Shown: positions 32,902 through 38,004 of the stretch, piece by piece
Position numbering within the stretch: position 1 is the stretch's first letter
Layout of the letters: the number at the start of each line of letters is the position of its first letter
Origin: Vibrio splendidus
GTDB lineage: Bacteria; Pseudomonadota; Gammaproteobacteria; Enterobacterales; Vibrionaceae
NCBI RefSeq assembly: GCF_001557875.1
Contig: NZ_LNRF01000018.1
Location: forward strand, 1-38,004
Length of the DNA: 38,004 bases
Reading direction: 5' to 3'
Notes under the pieces: generated by a model
The model's database searches: none
What the model saw: the letters and a program-made list of their open reading frames with translations, nothing else
Told to the model about the DNA's origin: nothing
Program-made: the position numbers and the translations under genes

Positions 32902-34767
32902 ATGTCTTTAAATAAGAAAGAGTCTTCACAAAATAATAATGCACAGTCTGGGGCTAATGAGTTACCTGGGCTAGCAGCACCACTTAATGACCAACAATTG
33001 GGTCATCTTCAGCAATCTGTTTCTGAACTGTCTTCACAGCAACTGGCATGGGTCAGTGGTTACCTTTGGGGAGTGAGCCAAGCTCAGCCTGTCGGTGCTG
33101 CTGCGCCAATCGCTCAAGCGGCCGCTGCAGTAGTGGCTAAGCCAGCGGGTAAGCTCAGCATTATCTTCGCTTCTCAAACTGGTAATGCGAAAGGCGTCGC
33201 TGAATCGCTAGAGGCAGAAGCTAAAGCCTTAGGAATCGCGGTCGAGCTTTTCGATGCGAGTGATTATAAAGGTAAAAACCTAGCCAAAGAGACACACGTC
33301 ATTTTCGTCGCTTCAACCAATGGCGAGGGTGAAGCCCCTGATAACGCGATTGAACTGCATGAATTCCTTCAATCGAAGAAAGCGCCAAAATTATCGAATC
33401 TACAATACGGTGTGATTGGTTTGGGTGACTCTAGCTATGAGTTCTTCTGCCAAACGGCTAAAGATTTCGATAACTTCCTCGCTAAGCTTGGTGCGAAATC
33501 GTTTGTCGATCGCCTTGATTGTGATGTTGATTACGAAGAATCAGCAACGGAGTGGCGCGCTAAAGCGTTATCACAAGTTCAAGAAACTCTATCGACAGGT
33601 GCCGAGGCTGATATCGTTCAGCTACCAGTAGGCCAAGCAGCTGCTGGTCATTCGCAATACACCAAACAAAACCCATATACAGCGACACTATTAACTAGTC
33701 AAAAGATCACCGGTCGTGATTCGGGCAAAGATGTTCGTCATATCGAAATCGATCTTGATGAGTCGGGTATTACCTACCAACCTGGCGATGCGCTAGGTGT
33801 GTGGTATGAAAACAGTTCAGAACTCGCGAATCAGATTCTTTCTAAGGTTGGATTATCGGGTATCGAAAGTGTCGATATCGATGGTGACAATCTATCTATC
33901 CATAGTGCGCTAGTGAGTAAATTTGAGATTACGACTTCAAATCCTCAACTTGTGACTAAGTTTGCTGAGTTATCGGGCAGCAAGAAGTTAATCAAGCTGG
34001 TGGAAGATAAGGACAAGCTTCGTGAATATGCGGGTAATACACAAATCGTCGATGTTTTAGCTGAGAAGAAAACCAAGCTATCGGCTGATGAGTTAATTGG
34101 CCTGTTACGTAAGCTGACTCCACGCCTCTACTCTATTGCATCAAGTCAAGCGGAAGTGGATGAAGAAGTTCACCTAACGGTTGGTCTGGTTGAATACCAA
34201 AAAGGTGAAGAGTCTCGTTTAGGTGGAGCCTCTAGCTTCTTAGCTCAACGCCTTGAAGAAGGTGGTGAAGTGAAGGTGTTTGTTGAGAACAACAATAACT
34301 TCAAGCTACCACAAGACGACAATACACCAATCATCATGGTCGGCCCGGGTACAGGTATCGCACCTTTCCGCAGTTTTGTTCAAGAGCGAGAAAACAATGA
34401 TGCTGAAGGCAAAAGCTGGTTGTTCTTTGGTGACCGTACCTTTACTCAAGATTTCTTATACCAAGTTGAATGGCAAAAGTACCTCAAGTCTGGCGCGCTA
34501 ACTAAGCTAGATGTTGCCTTTAGCCGTGACCAAAAAGAAAAGGTTTATGTTCAGGATCGTTTAATCGAACAAGCAGAGCAGGTGTGGCAATGGCTGCAAG
34601 AGGGCGCTTACCTCTATGTCTGTGGCGATGCGACTCGAATGGCTAAAGATGTTCATGAAGCGTTAGTTACGATAGCGGAAAAACATGGCAACCAGAGCCG
34701 AGAGCAAGCTGAACAATATATTAATGATCTACGTAAAGCGAAACGTTACCAAAGGGATGTGTACTAA
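32902..34767 (+). CDS. cysJ: sulfite reductase [NADPH] flavoprotein alpha subunit CysJ
   Basis: CysJ passes electrons from NADPH through FAD and FMN to the CysI hemoprotein for six-electron reduction of sulfite to sulfide. The 621-residue protein has an Ala/Gln-rich N-terminal part, a flavodoxin-like FMN domain (IIFASQTGNAKGVAE, ASTNGEGEAPDNA, GLGDSSYEFFC), a connecting and FAD domain (PRLYSIASS, GGASSFLA) and the NADPH domain (MVGPGTGIAPFRSF, YVCGDATRMAKDV), ending in YQRDVY like E. coli. The frame starts at 32881, but that ATG has no SD; ATG at 32902 follows AGGGA. The stop overlaps the cysI start by one base. Confidence 0.96.
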   Translation: MSLNKKESSQNNNAQSGANELPGLAAPLNDQQLGHLQQSVSELSSQQLAWVSGYLWGVSQAQPVGAAAPIAQAAAAVVAKPAGKLSIIFASQTGNAKGVAESLEAEAKALGIAVELFDASDYKGKNLAKETHVIFVASTNGEGEAPDNAIELHEFLQSKKAPKLSNLQYGVIGLGDSSYEFFCQTAKDFDNFLAKLGAKSFVDRLDCDVDYEESATEWRAKALSQVQETLSTGAEADIVQLPVGQAAAGHSQYTKQNPYTATLLTSQKITGRDSGKDVRHIEIDLDESGITYQPGDALGVWYENSSELANQILSKVGLSGIESVDIDGDNLSIHSALVSKFEITTSNPQLVTKFAELSGSKKLIKLVEDKDKLREYAGNTQIVDVLAEKKTKLSADELIGLLRKLTPRLYSIASSQAEVDEEVHLTVGLVEYQKGEESRLGGASSFLAQRLEEGGEVKVFVENNNNFKLPQDDNTPIIMVGPGTGIAPFRSFVQERENNDAEGKSWLFFGDRTFTQDFLYQVEWQKYLKSGALTKLDVAFSRDQKEKVYVQDRLIEQAEQVWQWLQEGAYLYVCGDATRMAKDVHEALVTIAEKHGNQSREQAEQYINDLRKAKRYQRDVY

Positions 34768-36494
34768 TGAGCAAGCAAGTAATAGAGCAAGAAGTGCTAG
34801 GTCAAGTACTTGGACCTTTGGCTGACAATGAGCGTCTTAAGCGTGAAAGTAATAACCTACGCGGTACGATTGAAGAAGATCTCCAAGACCGTATAACCGG
34901 TGGCTTTACTGCTGATAACTTTCAGTTGATTCGTTTCCACGGTATGTATCAACAAGACGACCGTGATATTCGTAACGAACGTACTAAGCAAAAGCTCGAA
35001 CCGTTACATAACGTAATGCTTCGTGCGCGTATGCCGGGTGGCATCATTACCCCTAAGCAGTGGTTGGCGATTGATAAGTTCGCAGACGAAAGCACTTCTT
35101 ACGGTTCAATTCGTCTAACAACACGTCAAACGTTTCAGTTCCACGGTGTCTTGAAGCCGAACATTAAGTTGATGCACCAAACGCTAAACAGCATTGGTAT
35201 TGATTCAATTGCGACAGCGGGTGATGTAAACCGAAATGTACTGTGTACAACAAACCCGGTTGAATCTGAACTTCATCAAGAAGCGTACGAGTGGGCGAAA
35301 AAGATCAGCGAGCATCTATTACCTAAGACTCGCGCTTATGCAGAAATCTGGTTGGATGGTGAGAAATTAGAAACAACGGATGAAGAACCTATCCTAGGTA
35401 GTAACTATCTACCTCGTAAGTTCAAGACAACGGTTGTGATTCCTCCGCAAAATGACGTCGACGTCCATGCTAACGATCTTAACTTTGTTGCAATTGCTGA
35501 AGACGGAAAGCTGGTGGGCTTTAACGTGTTAGTCGGTGGCGGCCTTGCTATGACACACGGTGATTCGTCTACTTATGCACGTAAAGCTGACGACTTTGGT
35601 TTTGTGCCATTAGATAAAACGTTAGATGTAGCGGCAGCGGTGGTAACGACTCAGCGTGACTGGGGTAATCGTTCAAACCGTAAGAATGCAAAAACCAAAT
35701 ACACACTAGACCGTGTTGGTATTGATGTATTCAAAGCGGAAGTAGAAAAGCGTGCCGGTGTTGAATTCTCTGAAAGCCGTCCTTATGAGTTCACTGGGCG
35801 TGGTGATCGGATTGGTTGGGCGGAAGGCATTGATGGTAAGCACCACTTAGCGTTATTCATTGAGAATGGCCGTTTGCTTGATTTTCCTGGGAAAGCTCTA
35901 AAAACGGGTGTGGCTGAAATTGCGAAGATTCACAAAGGTGATTTCCGCATGACTGCAAATCAAAACTTAATTGTTGCGGGTGTGTCGACGAGTCAAAAGG
36001 CCAAGATTGAAAAACTGGCGCGTCAATATGGCTTGATGGATGATGCTGTTTCAGAGCAGCGTAAAAACTCAATGGCGTGTGTGGCTTTCCCAACATGTCC
36101 TTTAGCAATGGCAGAAGCTGAGCGTTTTCTTCCTGAGTTTGTAACGGATGTTGAAGACATTCTGAAAAAACATGGATTACCAGAAGAAGATAACATCATC
36201 CTTCGAATCACTGGTTGTCCAAACGGTTGTGGTCGTGCAATGTTGGCTGAACTTGGTTTAGTGGGTAAGGCTCCGGGGCGTTACAACATGCACCTAGGTG
36301 GCAACAAGGCCGGAACTCGTATCCCTAAGATGTATAAAGAGAACATCACATCAGCTCAGATCTTAGAAGAGATTGATGTGCTGGTGGGACGTTGGGCTAC
36401 AGAACGCAACGACAATGAAGGGTTCGGTGATTTTACAATCCGAGCAGGCATCATCGAAGAGGTGATCATTTCCAAGAGGGATCTGCATGCATAA
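34767..36494 (+). CDS. cysI: sulfite reductase hemoprotein beta subunit CysI
   Basis: CysI carries siroheme and a [4Fe-4S] cluster and reduces sulfite to sulfide with electrons from CysJ. The 575-residue product has the two nitrite/sulfite reductase half-domains, with SIRLTTRQTFQFHG in the first, the siroheme-binding segments, and cluster cysteines Cys438, Cys444 (CVAFPTC) and Cys484, Cys488 (CPNGC). These correspond to the E. coli ligands within a few residues. Start and stop overlap cysJ (1 bp) and cysH (8 bp), so all three genes are translationally coupled. Confidence 0.97.
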   Translation: MSKQVIEQEVLGQVLGPLADNERLKRESNNLRGTIEEDLQDRITGGFTADNFQLIRFHGMYQQDDRDIRNERTKQKLEPLHNVMLRARMPGGIITPKQWLAIDKFADESTSYGSIRLTTRQTFQFHGVLKPNIKLMHQTLNSIGIDSIATAGDVNRNVLCTTNPVESELHQEAYEWAKKISEHLLPKTRAYAEIWLDGEKLETTDEEPILGSNYLPRKFKTTVVIPPQNDVDVHANDLNFVAIAEDGKLVGFNVLVGGGLAMTHGDSSTYARKADDFGFVPLDKTLDVAAAVVTTQRDWGNRSNRKNAKTKYTLDRVGIDVFKAEVEKRAGVEFSESRPYEFTGRGDRIGWAEGIDGKHHLALFIENGRLLDFPGKALKTGVAEIAKIHKGDFRMTANQNLIVAGVSTSQKAKIEKLARQYGLMDDAVSEQRKNSMACVAFPTCPLAMAEAERFLPEFVTDVEDILKKHGLPEEDNIILRITGCPNGCGRAMLAELGLVGKAPGRYNMHLGGNKAGTRIPKMYKENITSAQILEEIDVLVGRWATERNDNEGFGDFTIRAGIIEEVIISKRDLHA

Positions 36495-37263
36495 TTCTGT
36501 CGCTTCAAAATTGAAGTTAGCAGAGCTACTCGCATTGACTAAGACGGAGCAAATACTTCGTCTTGGGCAAATTAATGCTGAGTTAGAACAGCTAACAGCA
36601 TTAGAAAGAGTTAAATGGGCATTAGAAAACTTGGAAGGATCACATGTTGTGTCTTCAAGTTTCGGCATTCAAGCCGCGTTAATGCTGCACTTAGTGACTC
36701 GAGCAAAACCAGATATTCCGGTTATTCTGACGGACACAGGGTATCTATTTCCGGAGACCTATCGCTTTATCGATGAGTTGAGTAAGAAGTTGACTCTAAA
36801 TCTTCAAGTCTTTCGCGCCCAACAGAGCCCTAACTGGCAAGAAGCGCAATATGGAAAACTTTGGGATCAAGGTATAGAAGGGATAGAGAAGTACAACAAG
36901 CTTAATAAAGTTGAACCGATGAGAAGAGCGCTAGATGAGCTCGAGGCTGGGACATGGTTTTCCGGCTTAAGAAGAGAGCAATCTCAATCGCGTGCAAACT
37001 TGCCAATCTTATCTATCCAAAATGGTGTGTTTAAATTTTTGCCGGTAATCGATTGGACGAATAAAGATGTTCACTATTACTTGGAAGAGCATGGCCTTAG
37101 TTACCACCCACTTCGTGAACAGGGGTACCTTTCTGTTGGAGATACACATACAACTAAGAAGTGGGAACCGGGTATGACTGAAGAGGAAACTCGTTTTAAT
37201 GGGCTGAAACGCGAATGTGGTCTCCATGAAGATGATGGAGAGCAATATGGTTCTGGGATTTAG
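36487..37263 (+). CDS. cysH: phosphoadenylylsulfate reductase CysH
   Basis: CysH reduces 3'-phosphoadenylylsulfate (PAPS) to sulfite and PAP with thioredoxin or glutaredoxin. It supplies the substrate for CysJI. The 258-residue protein has the PP-loop-related SSSFGIQAALMLHL, DTGYLFPETYRF, a typical GLRREQSQSRA stretch, and the active Cys244 in RECGLH near the C terminus. The extra Cys pairs of APS reductases are absent, so PAPS is the expected substrate. The start lies inside the cysI end, preceded by AAGAGGG. Confidence 0.97.
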   Translation: MHNSVASKLKLAELLALTKTEQILRLGQINAELEQLTALERVKWALENLEGSHVVSSSFGIQAALMLHLVTRAKPDIPVILTDTGYLFPETYRFIDELSKKLTLNLQVFRAQQSPNWQEAQYGKLWDQGIEGIEKYNKLNKVEPMRRALDELEAGTWFSGLRREQSQSRANLPILSIQNGVFKFLPVIDWTNKDVHYYLEEHGLSYHPLREQGYLSVGDTHTTKKWEPGMTEEETRFNGLKRECGLHEDDGEQYGSGI

Positions 37264-37278
37264 ACTCATTGCTATTTT

Positions 37279-37304
37279 AAAAGCTGCCATTAGGCAGCTT
37301 TTTT
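37279..37304 (+). terminator. terminator of the cysJIH operon
   Basis: AAAAGCTGCC pairs perfectly with GGCAGCTTTT around an ATTA loop, followed by T residues. Confidence 0.94.
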
Positions 37305-37332
37305 AGTTTCTAGGGGATAAAATTAGAGCGAT

Positions 37333-37341
37333 TGTGGATAA
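37333..37341 (-). promoter_or_regulatory. single perfect DnaA box upstream of the rRNA operon
   Basis: TGTGGATAA is the exact inverse of TTATCCACA. A weaker TGTGGTTAT follows at 37346-37354. It lies about 110 bp upstream of the P1 -35 box, within the region where Fis and UP elements normally act. Confidence 0.5.
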
Positions 37342-37448
37342 GTCTGTGGTTATTGTGTAGTTACTTTGTAGTTAAACTTGCATAAATAAGGCTTTGAGTG
37401 TTTATTCGTCATGTAATCGTCATTTTTGCATTTTTCTTTAATAAACAC

Positions 37449-37476
37449 TTGCCAATGTGATGAACATCTCTATAAT
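37449..37476 (+). promoter_or_regulatory. rRNA promoter P1
   Basis: TTGCCA at 37449-37454 and TATAAT at 37471-37476 with 16-bp spacing. They are followed by the GC-rich discriminator GCCGCCTC, the mark of promoters under stringent and growth-rate control. The preceding 30 bp (TTTTTGCATTTTTCTTTAA type) form a good UP element. Confidence 0.88.
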
Positions 37477-37596
37477 GCCGCCTCACTGACACGGCAGACG
37501 CCGCAAGGCTTCAGCGCAGAATGTTAGTTAGGCAACTAGCTTTAAGCGATAATTCGCTCCTACTTTTAGAAAGTAGAAATTAATTTTCAAAAGTGT

Positions 37597-37624
37597 TTGA
37601 CACAGAGAATTAAATCGCTAGAAT
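37597..37624 (+). promoter_or_regulatory. rRNA promoter P2
   Basis: A perfect -35 TTGACA at 37597-37602 and TAGAAT at 37619-37624 with 16-bp spacing, followed by GGCCGCCTC, nearly the same discriminator as P1. It lies about 150 bp downstream of P1. Confidence 0.88.
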
Positions 37625-37640
37625 GGCCGCCTCTTCCGAA

Positions 37641-37676
37641 GTGATGTAAGTCACAACGAAGAGAAGCTCTTTAACA
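37641..37676 (+). promoter_or_regulatory. rRNA antitermination signals (boxB-like stem and boxA)
   Basis: GTGA (37641-37644) pairs with TCAC (37651-37654) as a small boxB-like stem. It is followed by GCTCTTTAACA at 37666-37676, the standard rrn boxA that recruits NusB-S10. The rest of the leader holds a TTCG-capped stem AATAAC/GTTATT (37794-37809) and a perfect 9-bp stem TTACCATTC/GAATGGTAA (37826-37848). Sequence on the 16S-proximal side will pair with the 3' flank for RNase III. Confidence 0.85.
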
Positions 37677-37923
37677 ATTTAAACCTATCAATCTGTGTGG
37701 GCACTCGTTGATGAATATCAAAACGTTTTATCGTTAGATAAAACAGATTCTTCGGAATCAAAATTGATTTCAATGAACTGAGTGACCAATACGAATAACT
37801 TCGGTTATTTGGCACAGTCAATTCATTACCATTCTGTTGGAATGGTAATAGCTTTAGAATTACATGTTCATTTTCGAATGAATATTAGTTTTGAAGTCAG
37901 TATTCGTTGAGTCACAAAATCTT

Positions 37924-38004
37924 AAATTGAAGAGTTTGATCATGGCTCAGATTGAACGCTGGCGGCAGGCCTAACACATGCAAGTCGAGCGGAAACGACA
38001 CTAA
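37924..38004 (+). rRNA. 16S ribosomal RNA, 5' end only
   Basis: The mature 5' end AAATTGAAGAGTTTGATCAT begins at 37924 and continues with the universally conserved primer region GGCTCAGATTGAACGCTGGC. The window ends after 81 bases, in the V1 region, so the rest of the gene and the operon lie outside. Confidence 0.98.

Overview
The window is a stretch of chromosome from a gamma-proteobacterium of the genus Vibrio. The main evidence is motX (the sodium-type polar flagellar motor protein) beside purA, the order dnaB-alr-pgi-zur-dusA-pspG-cysJIH, and the style of the 16S leader. A member of the Splendidus clade is my guess from general protein character; the sequence does not prove it. There is no insertion sequence, prophage, integron or CRISPR array. 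Almost everything is core genome, so the interest lies between the genes and in small departures from the usual gene order.

Layout. 1-410: initiator tRNA-Met and tRNA-Gly(GCC) with a terminator. 411-881: a non-coding, AT-rich region with an inverted pair of perfect DnaA boxes and further matches. It occupies the same tRNA-Gly/queG interval that holds datA in E. coli. 882-2024: queG on the minus strand. 2236-11759: the tsaE-amiB-mutL-miaA-hfq-hflX-hflK-hflC superoperon. 11926-16075: a DUF2065 membrane protein (minus), purA, motX behind a sigma-28 promoter, and an exported amidohydrolase (minus) behind a PurR-like operator. 16323-21243: rnr-rlmB and rpsF-rpsR-rplI, without priB between rpsF and rpsR. 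21425-26735: a DUF481 outer membrane protein (minus), dnaB-alr, a POTRA-less Omp85 protein and yjbQ (minus). 27062-31550: pgi behind unusual dyads, zur followed by a CheX-like gene (minus), then dusA and pspG with a sigma-54 promoter. 31686-37263: a TIGR04219-like outer membrane protein, a 76-residue unknown, and the translationally coupled cysJ-cysI-cysH operon. 37264-38004: a complete rRNA promoter and leader region (P1, P2, boxA) and the first 81 nt of 16S rRNA.

How the genes work together. The tsaE-hfl block combines tRNA modification (t6A by TsaE, i6A by MiaA, queuosine by divergent QueG), cell separation (AmiB), mismatch repair (MutL), RNA regulation (Hfq), ribosome rescue (HflX) and FtsH control (HflKC). 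rnr and rlmB handle RNA decay and 23S methylation. cysJIH reduces PAPS to sulfite and then sulfide. zur, dusA and pspG form a conserved neighbourhood, with pspG read from its own sigma-54 promoter as part of the phage-shock response.

The candidate for something undescribed is the datA-like DnaA-box cluster at 476-768. Other leads are the dyads in front of pgi and rnr, the terminator-like hairpin in front of dusA, the PurR-type box in front of an exported deaminase-like enzyme, and the zur-cheX pairing. Starts were moved inward from the longest open frame for queG, tsaE, miaA, DUF2065, dnaB, alr, dusA, the TIGR04219-like protein, the 76-residue protein and cysJ; the reasons are given in each entry.
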